A stretch of 64,000 bases of DNA from Paragonimus westermani (Eukaryota > Platyhelminthes > Trematoda > Plagiorchiida > Troglotrematidae): NCBI GenBank assembly GCA_008508345.1, contig QNGE01000999.1:138215-202214 (forward strand), written 5' to 3'. Shown piece by piece: positions 47,608 to 59,877 of this stretch. The notes under the pieces are model-generated. The model was given only the letters and a program-made list of their open reading frames with translations. It had not been told where the DNA came from and searched no databases. Position numbers and translations under genes: made by a program. How positions within the stretch are numbered: the stretch's first letter is position 1; the number at the start of each line of letters is the position of its first letter.

Positions 47608-48388
47608 CTACAACACCAATAGAAAGTCCGGTAGTTTTAGGTGGTAGCTTTATCAGCAATTGTAACATGTGTTATAGTGATAACAGTGTACTCGTGTTTT
47701 TCGAGTTCTCCAATGTTAAAGACATTACAATTACAGATGAACTTTCTTCGAAAGCTATGAAAATACACGACAACGATGGGAGTGAAAAACAAATAAATCG
47801 ATAAGACTTAACAGCCAAACGCAATTTCCGAATTCGGGTGTACGATGTTAATTGTAATCTCAAATCGATCGGCTGGACTCTGTCTGCATCAACAATATTG
47901 ATAGGGAAATATACATTAAGTAAGTTCCTCACCAGGACAAAGTCACAGAGGAACCTGTGTGATTAAATCAGTTAGTCTCATGCTCTATTGCATTATTCTT
48001 TTATTGGCGTGGTATTAAACGATATCCCCAAATGAGCACTCAAACAGACCCATAACAAACCGGCTCACAAAATCAATCGGTGGTCTCTCCTAAAGCGTTT
48101 TACAGTAATTTAATACTGAACTAGCTTATTTTTAACTTATTAGGTGAGTAAAGCCGGCTTAAGCAGAGAACATAAGGGTTTGTAAGTTCAAACGAGTCAG
48201 TAATTTGTGTTAGTCACTAACCACCCAGAATGGCTTCCGGCTAGTATAAAGAGTAGAAGGTGGTGCAGTATCAAACATTGCCCATAAAACTACGGACAAA
48301 GTGGAAATTGTGTAAACGAATTTTTTTTTACGATGTTGGCGATACTCATTTAATTGATGCTTCTCTGTAAATGAGTTTATTCACTAAC

Positions 48389-48563
48389 ACTTCCATTTGT
48401 TTTGACTGCTGATAAACTACAAACATTCTTCAGTACGTCTGGGACAAAAATATCGCATTTCTGTGCGTGTACTGCTGGAAGGTAACACGGAGGATTAGGA
48501 AGCCGTGAGTACAGGGCCGAACTGATAGACTCTGTCTGATTCCAGTACAATTCCATGAGCGTT
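48389..48563 (-). CDS. EPS8-like: EPS8-like exon: linker after PTB (tentative)
   Basis: A 175-nt open segment bounded by an acceptor (cacttccag) and a donor (gttagtg). It contributes one base to finish the codon left open by the PTB exon and ends in phase 0, where the next exon begins. The product includes ELYWNQTES, SRLPNPPCYLP and DIFVPDVLKNV. I see no strong similarity to a known EPS8 linker, which is poorly conserved and proline-rich in the family. The assignment rests on position, splice signals and phase agreement on both sides. It could be a chance open frame; a transcript would decide. Confidence 0.45.
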
Positions 48564-51500
48564 CTGGAAGTGTCTGCCATCAAACTCTAAAGATCACTTA
48601 GAAAGTAATCATTGTATTAAATCAAAACTAATTTATTTTTACGAGGCGTGACAAGAATTATGATCTGCCCAAATTTACGGAAGCCTAGCTGGTTTACCTT
48701 CACCGGTCCGAGCGCTGCTCACAGTAACGTTGAAACTATCCATATATACAAGTAGTATGCGTCTGTTTTTTTGTCCTGCACTTTCGAATCGTTTCACTGT
48801 CCAAAAACAATGAAACCAGTTTCAGCTCAACTGTAGTTAGTTAACACAACTAGATAAAGTTGTCGGTTGCCTTTAAAAGATATTTTTTGTATTACACGTA
48901 CGGATAAAACATTAATGTTATATAAGTGGTACTCAGTGAAAAGAAAACTCAGCTTTGACTTCAGTGAAGTGGCACACAAAGAAAAATCGATAAAATAAGT
49001 TAGTCGGTGAAGTGGACATCAAGACAAAATACTTAACAAGAGGGCAGCTGTGAATCATTTCATATGAATGTTAAATTATGGACAAAAATTAACAAGGTCT
49101 TCCCGTTCCATTGGAGAAATAACACTGATTGATAGTAGTCTCGTCGCCCACCCTGTTTTGAGAACTTCATGCAGTTCAATGAATTTTTATTAGTCATTCA
49201 TTGCATTACTAGATGACGCAGAGCTCTACAATGTTCAAACGGGCTCGTATACGCAGCATACTTCAAGTAGGCACTACAATTTTAAAGTTAGAACTGTCGG
49301 ATAAGCTTTAGATTTATCGGTGACACATCCACACACTAGTGTACGTGCGCCGGTTAGTTAGTTTTTCAAGGCAACAGACTGTTTATAGAAGGCAATACTA
49401 GCAATTACAACAGAGACATCAATACGTCTGGATGGGTACTGTTTTCCAGGCATACGGCGTTTTGATTTGTGTTTTACAATATCCAACACTCAAATTAATG
49501 CTACTACACATTACTGAAACAGGCAGGCACCAGCAATAAATTGGCGGACGAATATTTTTCTAAGATGTCTCAGCTAGTGTCATCAAACGTAGCCCGTTGC
49601 TCACGAAAAATCACCTGCTATATGTTCGTTCAGCCTGCTTCAGTATCGCACATCAACGTGTCAACAATACACTATTTCTTATCTTGTCCATTCCCAACAT
49701 GGAAATAATGGAATTATTGCTATAATCCAGTATGAACAGAAGACTTCTAAACTGTTATCTAGTTTGTTGAGACATTACATATGATGATGCTAAGTAGATG
49801 CTGAGTAGAATATCCCGGATGAATAAAGCAATCATTTCCCGTGACTTCATATGGATTCCCATCCGTTGCATTATGCTTATACCAAGTGTTGTGTTCAGTA
49901 ACCTCATCAATAAGTAAAATAAATTTTTACCATACTACCTGACTGAGTTGGCAAAGACGTTGAATATCCTCGATAGCGCCTTAACAATGTACTAAGTATC
50001 ACAACCCTTTAAATTAGTCAGGCGTGTCATCAGGAACGCTTACTTTCCTATAACCCAGCATATCATAAGCATATTCAACAGTATAACTGATATGAAGGGT
50101 TATGTATGTGTGTAAAAGTTACGAAGTCATTCTAATTCATCTTATTTAATAGCATCGCCCCTGTTTTCACTTTTATTGCTATTCTTTGTAATGAACCAAA
50201 CACAGTCTCGTCTTTCTTTAAGTTCATAAACCATTTTATTATGGTCTGCTTTTCGAATATACTGATGCCCTTTAAGGATAATAGTCCACCATTATCGTTG
50301 TTCTTGTATGTTATCGAATGCCTAGGTTTAAGCGCTTTAAGATATTTTGCTTGCCTGGAAAATCACCTGCATTAGTGATTCTATTGTGTCGTTAAGTTAA
50401 CCAGTGGTTACGTGCCACTGAAAACGATGTGATATTGTCTGGAGTACACTCTAATGTCGACACGTCAACGATGGTCACTTTTCCACACCGTACGCTTCGT
50501 ACCTTTCACAGAAAGAGAAAAGAAGAAACGTCTCTGTTGAACCATTGTTATAAACGATACACTCATTTATTTTGTTGCAGTGCGTGTTTGTATTGGGGCA
50601 CGAAAATTCTACCGAGAATGTTTTTCAAGTTGAATGTAATCATGAAATTTCTTTCCCAATAAAAGGACCAACCCGTATCAAACATCCTCACCATTTGTCC
50701 TCTCAACGTCTACTCTTCAAAACATGAATAGGTTGAAAAATACTCAGTTATCGCATTGGCTACCTGAGTATATCTAGCCTTCCACTTCTTGAGTTGTGTT
50801 TAAGTTTGCCTTACAAACAAATTTGACAACACCCGCCTTATTTTTTATTTTTCAATGGATCAAATGATCATAACCATCATAAGTTCAACTGGTCCTGACC
50901 GATGTGTCTAACGGACATCTCAATTCCAGTAACGTTCAGAGTTCGATCAACTGAACGTTCCATCCAGAGCAAACTAATATGGACTGGACAGTATATGAGT
51001 GGTATGAGTTTTGTTACAGCTGCACATAAAAAAGGTTTCCAGTACGCACGCTGTTTCACAGAACATAAAGAATACATAGGAAGGATCATGGAATGTTGCA
51101 CGTATTTCTTTGTATTAACAATTCCTTGGGATAGTTTACCAAGCAGTGGAAGTAAACTCAATTCTTCTAGAAATGCAACCGTGAAGGGGTTCTGCAAAAA
51201 CTGTCTGCATCGAAATCCCTTCTAAAGATGAAATGATAATTATCAGTTTGAATAATTTCATGCTGAAAAGTGCTTATAATAGAGCCAAAAGTGGTCTGTT
51301 TCACAAACTGCTTTTCCCCTCTTCAAAATTCGAAGTCTTGTATTTTACTCTAATAATCTACAAATTCTCCTGCAATAATCGAGATGCTTAAACAGGTTAA
51401 GCAGGAAGTACGTCTAGAAGAAGGACACAGCATTTTACAAATTGATACCTAGAGTACATTTTCTCGCCGTCTAGTGAGTAACAGTTTGCAATCACAAAAC

Positions 51501-54500
51501 GCTGCTTTATATGTCGCAAAGAAGTTAGCTGCAGCATGTTACAGAGCCAGCGTTATGTCAGAGTGTACAATCCAAATGGAGGCTTACAATCCACAAGTAA
51601 TCCAGATCCTTAGTGATTGACCGTCGGTATACGATTCTACGTCTTTAAAAATGACTAACAATCTTTGCTTGCAATAGATCTAGAGGTAAATAGCACTCAG
51701 AATCTAATCCAACATGTACTTTCAGTAACTGCATGTTGCGAATGAGGATAGTGTGTAAAAAGAATCTATACCGTTATTTGTGAGTTCGGAAAACTCTGCT
51801 CAAAACGTTCCGAGCTGTGATGACTACGACCAGTTAACTTTAAAGTGTCTGATTGTTTGGGTAGTACCTAACCGTAACTACACATTTACGACCTATTAGC
51901 AAGTCCGCTGTTATGGAAAAATGTCAAACCTCTGCTCACTGCAATCTTGAAAGAGCTCACCTCGAAGTTATAACAAGCTGAACGCTGACTTTCAAATATT
52001 GTTTCAGTTCTGTTAATCAGGAGCAAACCCTACGGTTGAGATATCATATTTATTTAACTATTGCGTCTGTATTAGTATAACCAGCTCGCATTCAATGGTA
52101 TGGTATCACTCTGACAGGAAGTAAACAACATTAGTGTGCACGCGACTGGGATTGTGAATGACCTTGAGAGGGAATCATATGCTGAGCACAGCCTGTGAAC
52201 GAGAGCACGGCTAATCAAAAATAGGTGTGATTGCAACCGACAACACGAACTAAGGGGAACGCAATAATTAAATGAACGTGTGAAGACTAGCAATTTCAGG
52301 AATCAGAATACATAAATCTTGACAATGTTGCTAAGAATGAAAACACCACATGTATACAAATCGTCTGCCAGCAAAAATGCACATCCTACAGTTGTTTTTG
52401 GTTAAACGTTCATGACATCAAGGCTTCTTTATGAAAATTAAGTAGGTTGAATGAAACCATTAAGTGGTGTGAAAACGAAGTAGTCAGGGAGTACTAATAT
52501 CCGAAGTACAGACATTTAAGACTACCAGCAAATTTGAAGTTTCAGCCTTTACTCGTTAGTTTGTAAAAACGTCGGACAAGGTGATATGTAACAATTATTG
52601 GCTTGTAAGCATCTACCTAAGTATTTATATTTATCGTGATCACTTCTTAATTGGGCGTTCTATGTTCAACTACAAATAAGACGTTAATGTGGTTTTTATA
52701 ACAATGGCCTACTAAATCAGTGCTCCATTTGGGTCTTCATAGATGCAAGCGCTTAAATTATTATTGGAGAGTGAAGGCATGTAACTCCCAGAAGAAGCTG
52801 TGACAAGGTAACTCAGAGTAGACGGACGTCAGAGCCTATTGCCAAGGGTCAGTCGGTGAAGTTACAATAATAAGTGTGTCACACGTAAGGCAGTAATCGA
52901 TTACGAAACTTTCACTCTAAAAACGAGGAATCAATGAAAACAAACCAGGCACTACAGCTAAAAACGTTAACTGGAACGTACATAACTATCACTTTCCTCG
53001 CAATACCAACTCTTTGTTAGTGTATAACTGACGAATTTACATTTTACTTCGGGAAGGTTTTTCCAAAATCGTGAGAAACTGGTAGGCATCATTCGGAAAC
53101 GTGCTCTCAGCGCTCTTCAGTAGTTGTTGGTTCTCTGACAGTTAGGTTTATGAGAATGTTTGGCAAGATAATAAATCTCTTGCAGCGCATTCTACTATGT
53201 GTACTATTATCGGTTCAACATTAGTCCAGTCGTTTTTGAAGTTCATAATCTATTTGCACATTTTCAATTAAACGAGTATGTAGTTCACGCAGTTATTTGT
53301 AAACGCTTCTAAAGCGATTGTGATTAAGATAAAATCGTTATTTTTACAACATTTAAAGTCACCCTAGCAGTACGCGGTCATGATTTTTTTCGGACTAATT
53401 AAGACCCATATAAGTACCTCGCAGGTAAACAGGAACTGTGCACAATTTCATGTTCAGAGCATGAAAGCCGCAATGGAAGTTATGTGTAAACTGATAAATT
53501 TCGATCACGCTATTCTGTGCAACCCTAACAGCACACCGATTTGGCTGCTGTGATGGGTTTGTGTAGGCACGGTTATGACCATATAGTGGGTGTCCTCACA
53601 AGCACTATGCAAGCATAATGGAAGTTTGAGGGCGAGGCCCAAGATTTTCAGTCGATACTGACAAAAACTCAGTTCCTTCTTCCCATTCTACCACTGATTC
53701 TGTTTGTCACTCAATTTTACACTAACCAGTAGAACTGAGAGATGGAGCAGAGTTCGCTAACTGACAGGATACACCTTGCATAAACAAAGTGGTTAAAGTT
53801 TATTGGCCTGCATGTTATTTTCTTCGAGGTGCGTATGTAGTGAACGCAATTTTCATTTTGGTCCTGGTTGGTGCTTACTGGTCGGGAGGCATTTAGGGCC
53901 ATGTGCTACTAAAGAAGATATATCATGTTCATTAGCAGCATTTGTTTTCCCTCTAGCTTAGCCTCACTTATCAACTAACAAGCTGAGGTTGAAAAAACGC
54001 CAACTGGCAAATGAGGATATTGATAGGTATGGAAAGACAAAACCAGGTTGGTTTTGTCATTGACTGAGGACCTTTTGATCCACACAGTACTAGCACGGGT
54101 CACGTGCAGGGCACTGTTCCATGGTCTTCCTCACATTTGCGACAGCCCTGAACTGATTCATCAAGCACCGCACGCGTGCACTCTTAGCGTAGTCTTAGAA
54201 TATATCTGTAATACAGGGTAAAATTCCGTCATTACGGAAACCCATAAAACGAACTATAGTTCGAGCATAGTTGGCGCACATATATGATCTGATCCACTCA
54301 AGTAGATAATTGATTCTATTCCAACGGCAACTGTGATTATAATGGAAGCAACTGTTATACTGAATTATATACAGGCCACGTATTTCTTCACATTGAAGAT
54401 TTGGACTTAACAACCTATAAGTTTATATACTGACCTCTTCTGAACGACCCCTCTTCACTTTGCCATTGGATGCGCTGTCGTTGGTAACCTTCAGTTCGCT

Positions 54501-54548
54501 AGCAGACTTTCTGGAGGGAAAATGCTCTCAGTAGGCGGATAAACAAAC
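48564..54548. other. Intron of EPS8-like gene (about 6 kb)
   Basis: The intron between the PTB exon and the linker exon. Only short frames; a pair of overlapping 106-107 codon frames on opposite strands at 50877-51225 has no recognisable content. Confidence 0.5.
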
Positions 54549-54757
54549 CTGGGTTCCTTCTTGTGGTGGCTGATTGAATCAACAAACGATTTGGCGATAT
54601 CGATGGTTTCGCAGCTAAACACATGGAGTTCGTTGTTTGACTCTTTAAACTGTACTAAACGAAAAAGCACCAAAAATTTGAACTGGAAATGGTCCATAGG
54701 GTTAAGAATGGCTGCTTGACTTCGAATGTTATTCCATTCGAATGCTTCAACAACTTC
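54549..54757 (-). CDS. EPS8-like: EPS8-like exon: C-terminal half of PTB domain
   Basis: A 209-nt exon encoding about 69 residues. It opens EVVEAFEWNNIRSQAAI after an acceptor ending ttcag and closes KKEPR before a gtttgt donor. It matches the last strands and C-terminal helix of the EPS8 PTB domain: a segment corresponding to ELENFPLNTIQ, then a hydrophobic strand (FLVLFRLV), then ELHVFSCETIDIA, which parallels DLHLFQCDEV in vertebrate EPS8, then the closing helix KSFVDSI. In the family this domain binds NPxY-type or phospholipid ligands near the membrane. The exon starts in phase 0 and ends after two bases of a codon, completed by the next exon as Arg. The upstream exon was not found. Confidence 0.7.
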
Positions 54758-57727
54758 CTGAACTTCATGGAAACGCGCCAAACCAATCACGTACCTTCGT
54801 CTTTTCTAGTTTCACTCTCATTCCTTTGCTATCCATTTTTACAATACATGGTATTTCTTCTATTTTCTTGGAACTGTGCAACGAACTCAGGTGACGAACA
54901 ACCTCTTCAGGTTTGAGACTGTGACTTCCCTCCACAAAACTAGCAATATGATGTATCTGGAAAAGATTCTGTATTCTAGTACTTGAAAAGAAAACGTATT
55001 AGGAGGCAATGTACCACCTACTCGTTGTGAACCATCCTACTGAAAATTGAATCCGTGACGAGCCCTTGAGTAAATCGTTGTTTGATGCAAATAAACAACT
55101 TCGATAAGTGTCTGAAAAAGAATTTATTATCATCAATACTTAAGAATAGTGTGTAAGAGAATCAAATAAGATTTTTGGCTCCGCATTCACACATTCATAC
55201 GGCAACGCCATCATGGATATTCCGGTAAATCACCGAAGTTAGCTTCCATTCTAAATTAACTTCACCGAACGACTCCCAGAAATGGTGTATTTTCGGAAGT
55301 AACTTTCGGATAGAGTTCTCTGGGTCTCTTGAACGTTAAAGTGTCGTTATAAGGTGCTCGCGTATACCAGGAGAGAAACATAGGCAGTGAACTCTTGCAA
55401 GTTCAGAATCTTTAAGGCAGCGAGGCCTCTGGATTCTCTTTGTGTCTATCAGTTGAACCAAGACCACATACAGAACACCTCTAACAAGAATGAGTTCATT
55501 GGGGTGGATGTAACTCTCGATAACAGATATGGCATGTGATTTAATAACCACAACAGAAATCGCTATGTAACGCTTTATACAACCATTTATGTATCTTGTG
55601 TCTCAATTTGTCCTGTTTTTCAGTGGGAATTGAACACCTATTGAGCATCACGTCACTGACTCTGATTTTGAACAAAACCAAGAATAGGTAGCCACGGAAT
55701 CAAACCAATATGTCACTGGTTGCCGGAAGTCGCTAGCTTTTCTGGAAACAGCATGTATGCATGGTCATTGCGCTTCATGAAGCCATACGCACCAACACAT
55801 CAGCCGTCAGGCTTCGTCTATATCTCCGCCTCTCCAAACAACCCTGTGGTACGGAATCGTCTATGTTGGGATCCTTGCTGAGTATCATTGAGCAGTCTGC
55901 TACACTAAAGGTTTTTCATAGGTCTGTCACCTGAAGGGTTTTCGACATGTAGGAGGAAATATCATATGATGGCACTTACATGTCTCCGTCCTATGACCTA
56001 CCTAGTAAACTGTTGTGACTGCGCTGCATTTCCGTGTATGCATGACGATGACCCTCCCGGATGACGACAGGGAAAGAAGAGCAGAGGACAAGATTGCTGG
56101 TGTATGCAGGCAAATATGTGGTCCTCATCTGTTGATTTGCCAAGTGGTTGTTGGGCATACATTTACTCAACTTGTTCCTCCAAACGAGTCACTATAAACG
56201 CGGATGAGCCATCACAGCCAAAATGGTTCAGTTTTCCAAATTGCTTCCTATACTGAGCAAGCAGCACCTACGCAATTTTGAGTTCGAGGATGATTAGACA
56301 TTTTTCCCTGATCGTCGGGGTGCACACCAGATCGTGCCTCAGAGTTTGCATCAGCTAGACGGTATGGGAGATTTCCACTGTCTGTGCATGTGACGCAACG
56401 CTTGTTCTGGTATTCCGGTATTTCTTTGTATATGAGTGAATTGCACAAATAACGGGCTGGGTCGTTAGTAGTTAGTGCTAATGAGCACCTCAGCTGCATT
56501 ATTTTTACCTTCGTCACCGGTATGGCTGAATGTTTTTTAGCTAGAGATTTCATCGGTTCATCGGTTTCCGCTTCGTGTTCGGCACTGCGTTCAATCGAGC
56601 GGTAGGCCTTAGCTGTTCCCTAGCATTGTTTAGCATCTAGCTACGAAATTCTAAGTCTAATCTAAGTGCACTGCTCCGGTATTCACAACCTGAAGGTCCA
56701 TGTACTTCCATCCTTTTTTCAGTCCTGGAGTGTACCCAGGACATCCTGAATGGTGGATGGAAACAACTGGAAATACAAAATAAAAGTAACCCCTTGCGCA
56801 ATGGCTTCTGTTTCCTTCCGGTATTTGTCCATATATTTGTCTGAGTAACTAGGTAGCGTTTAGGTGGCCACCCATTTGGACGTAAGTGGTGCGCCAAAAT
56901 TCGCAAGGTCTTCTATCCCATAGTCTCAGAAGGATGTTACCGATAAAGTTAACGTCAGTCAGTGATGGGGAGGTTCCTACCGTAAGTGATGTGGTTATCA
57001 GTGGTTCAATCGTTAGCGCGACGTTAAGTATGATGACTCATAGATCGCTGTTGACGATTCAGAATAATTCCCTCAGTCGCGCACACTCAACGACTTCACT
57101 AATGCTTATCCAGACAGTCGGGTTAACCGACATACCTTCCAAACCCAAACAACGTGAGAAAGGGCAACCAAAATGATTGAAATTCATAAAGCACTGCTCA
57201 GCAAAATTACAATAGAGCTGATATCTCACGTTGAAAGTGAATCAAATGGACACTTAATCTAACTATCAAAATAGGGGTCCAAGAGAGCAGCTGGGCACGA
57301 TTTCGCAACTGGCCAGCAGTCGACAAGGAATGAACTCAACAAGGCAATCGCATGCAAACAAAAAAGACAGCCTGCCAAGAAAAATGATTGGATGGACAAG
57401 AAAATATAATTATGAAAAGGAAGAAGGTAAACATTTAATTTGCGGTTAAAGTACAAAATCCATTGTTTTTTCACAACGCACAACAAAGTCAGATAAAGGC
57501 TAGGTTAGGATCGGCCTTCTACAGACAAACCATGCATGCCTAAACGACTCCATCGCTCCGAATAATAGGAATTACAAGACGACAAACGTACCAGATGATC
57601 CTCCTCAGAATATTTCACTACATTCCTTTACTATATAGCTTCTAGTGCTTCTTTTTATTTGCAGACATGTACACCTTTCTTAGTGTATCCCAAAATTCTA
57701 TCGCAGCAGCGCTGATCGTCGGGTTAC
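54758..57727. other. No supportable gene; 5' region or intron of EPS8-like gene
   Basis: I searched this for the N-terminal half of the PTB domain on the minus strand. A segment near 55386-55480 (LVQLIDTKRI) resembles part of a PTB strand but does not fit in phase or order. Confidence 0.4.
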
Positions 57728-57993
57728 CCAAATTCACCGGAAGAATAAAGTCCTGGAAGTTCATTACTACAGGAACCATTACTTCGCAATATTTCAAGAA
57801 CAGCTTCCTCTACTAATTTTGCAGCAATTAAACCGCGGCATATTAAACCTATTGGGCAACCAGCTAGTGCATCATACTGTATATAATGCAGCAGGTCACA
57901 AGCGGTCCGGCTACTATTGCAGTTCGCGAAGAAATGTTTTTGTGATCCATAGGTCCGTCCACCATCACAAATAATGAAATGGGCGTCAGGTGG
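57728..57993 (-). CDS. Orphan 88-codon exon, possibly CXorf65/C22orf15-like
   Basis: An open segment without an ATG, so easy to miss, bounded by AG (aataag) and a gtaacc donor, phase 0 to 2. It reads PPDAHFIICDGGRTYGSQKH, FFANCNSSRTACDLLHYIQY, DALAGCPIGLICRGLIAAKL, VEEAVLEILRSNGSCSNELP, GLYSSGEFG. The opening, F-I-I-x-x-G...F-x-A-N-x-N-x-S...LLHYI, resembles from memory the N-terminus of the small ubiquitin-fold-like CXorf65/C22orf15 family, followed by a confident-looking amphipathic helix. It does not match EPS8. It is on the minus strand just upstream (in window coordinates) of the CR1-like insertion. The family call is weak; coding status is more likely than not. Confidence 0.4.
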
Positions 57994-58693
57994 CTTATTA
58001 GACGATTATGTGAGTGTGTCATTTCGCAAGTAGGCAAGTTTTTTTTAGCACCCTGAGAGTTTGGAGTTGCTCAGTGTCTCGGCGCAGCACACTTAGTGGT
58101 GTTGTTCCACCGCCGTTAGGGGTTCCGAAAGTTAGCAGCTTCCGACTGAGTGTGGTGGACGTCGAATACGATCAACTTATTTGGCTACCATGACTCGAAG
58201 TCATCCCGAGCTCGGAGCAAAGGATGACTTGTTCTTCGATGTAGAATAGAAGGTGCGGCATCGCCTTCTTGAAGTCACGGTTCCCATAGACATTCATACT
58301 GTCGTTGAGACTTTGGTTCAGTTGCGTGTTACGAGTTTCCTGGTCGTCCACGCTGCTCTACACCTAATGTAGACATATTGTACTTAGCCCCCAATTTCAC
58401 GAATTTTGAGAAATTTTGTTGGGTTCATGTCGGAGAAATCCTCGAGCATGTGCTCAGCGGTCCTGGCTGGTCGAACGATGCAGGATTTTTGTTAGAAAAA
58501 CGTCACAACTTAGTGGATCCCCGAAGAGATATCCAAGACTGGTTAGGGACCAACCTGTTCTGGGGAAAATGTGCTCTTGTTTCTCCTGCCATTAGAAGGT
58601 TTCGTACATCAGTTGGTTGGTTCGCGGATTTATGTTATCTGCAACTGTAAATGCGGGGTTCTTCTTAGCTCTGTAACTCCTTCCATTTCTTCC

Positions 58694-59866
58694 ATGGAGA
58701 GTAAGATAGAGGAGTTTCAACGGACCCTGTCCAAAATGAAATTAGAACTACATTCCCTGAATGAGTATATAGCGCTTGCTCTCCCTGGTGTTGCAATCAC
58801 CAAGAAAGCAGTTGCCCTATCAACTGCCCACATAGAGGAGGCGGCAGTAAGAATGAAGGAAAAAGCTCTCAGGGAAAAGAGAGTTGTCTTATGGGGCCGC
58901 TTCCCTACAACCTCTTCTCCAACCGAGCTAGCTAAGACAGTCCTAGGAACTTCCTTCTCCCCGGATGCCACAAACATGGTACTTGCGAGTAGGCTGCGGG
59001 CCAAGACAACCAAAAAGTCACTTGGCCTTTTGGTAACCTTGCCAGCCATGCTCAGTCCCGAGGTAGTGGTAGGCAAAACAGAGGCTTTAAAGTCCGCCAA
59101 CGCCCATTTGAAAGGCGTATCTTTCGACCGCTCCCGGCAAGAGAGAGCGAGACGCGAAGAGCGGACCAAGACTAAGTCACAAATCTTGGCAGACCAGAAG
59201 CTACAACTGGAGACTAAAGTCGTAGTTTCTGCTATCGACGTAGCCCCTCAGACCCCTGTGTCTGTTGTGGAAAGCGGAGGCACCGTCTGTATGGCCGTTC
59301 CAACGACCGGCGCCTCAGGCACAGGCACAAGCATTGAGGATACACACACCGCGCAAAAACCGTCTTCAGAGTTACCCACCCTGAAACCCACCAAACTGCC
59401 CAGCAGAAGACTCTTCCTCCCAAGAGTTCGGAACGGAAGCAGCCTGCTAGGACCGCCTCCTAAAGCTCAAAAAGCATCCATTTGGCCCACCCCTATAAAT
59501 ATCTCTTTCAGTGGCCCCATAACACAGCGCCCTTTGCTGTCTTCCAAACCCCGCTCCCAGCAAACGAGGAAGTCAAATTTTCCGTGGGTAAAAACTTTCA
59601 AACACCCTCCCAAGCAGCGGAATTTGACGGGGACGCAAAGTTCCCAGGTGGCGGCACCCAGAACGCTGATCGAACGCCCGTTAGGGTCGCTGACGTACGC
59701 ACAGGCGGTGATGTCGCGCCCACATCCTCGAAGAAGGGTCGTCAGAACAACTCGGAAGAACAGACCGAGTCCAGCCCCACCACCCTCCTCATTTCTAGGC
59801 CTTCTTTCCCAGGCTCTTCCTCGCACCATCCTTTCTATTTTCTCGCGAAATCCAACGAGGAAGTAG
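58694..59866 (+). CDS. CR1-like ORF1 protein
   Basis: Start chosen at MESKIEEFQRTLSKMKLEL (58694). The frame is open 41 codons further upstream, but that part has no protein character and lies in the leader. The first 30 residues form a heptad-like amphipathic helix suitable for a coiled coil. A charged region follows (VRMKEKALREKRVVLWGRFP), then a Ser/Thr/Pro-rich middle and a strongly basic end (PHPRRRVVRTTRKNR). Non-LTR ORF1 proteins bind element RNA as multimers in a cytoplasmic RNP. About 390 residues. It ends with TAG at 59864-59866, 11 bases before the first ORF2 methionine in the endonuclease. Confidence 0.7.
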   Translation: MESKIEEFQRTLSKMKLELHSLNEYIALALPGVAITKKAVALSTAHIEEAAVRMKEKALREKRVVLWGRFPTTSSPTELAKTVLGTSFSPDATNMVLASRLRAKTTKKSLGLLVTLPAMLSPEVVVGKTEALKSANAHLKGVSFDRSRQERARREERTKTKSQILADQKLQLETKVVVSAIDVAPQTPVSVVESGGTVCMAVPTTGASGTGTSIEDTHTAQKPSSELPTLKPTKLPSRRLFLPRVRNGSSLLGPPPKAQKASIWPTPINISFSGPITQRPLLSSKPRSQQTRKSNFPWVKTFKHPPKQRNLTGTQSSQVAAPRTLIERPLGSLTYAQAVMSRPHPRRRVVRTTRKNRPSPAPPPSSFLGLLSQALPRTILSIFSRNPTRK

Positions 59867-59877
59867 CTTTCAGATGC

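Larger units (their letters stand above)
10022..54757 (-). other. EPS8-like: EPS8-like gene, partial span (7 exons recognised)
   Basis: The span of an EPS8-family gene on the minus strand, rebuilt from exons at 54549-54757, 48389-48563, 47481-47607, 29259-29592, 26517-26610, 17628-17807 and 10022-10865. Each has AG/GT splice borders and every junction keeps the frame (intron phases 2, 0, 1, 2, 0, 0). The order PTB end, helical segment, central conserved region, proline stretch, SH3, S/T/P linker follows EPS8 family architecture. EPS8 proteins cap and bundle actin filaments and, with Abi1 and Sos1, take part in Rac activation. The start codon, first half of the PTB and C-terminal effector domain were not found. 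Family identity rests mainly on exons 3, 4 and 5; exons 2 and 6 are weaker. Confidence 0.75.

Noticed and set aside
50877..51225. Pair of overlapping 106-107 codon frames on opposite strands.
   Set aside because: Neither has a family signature or splice signals; such mirrored frames usually result from codon-phase chance.
55386..55480. Minus-strand candidate exon with LVQLIDTKRI resembling a PTB strand of EPS8.
   Set aside because: The exon at 54549-54757 already supplies the following PTB segment, and this piece would leave the wrong phase and a duplicated strand.
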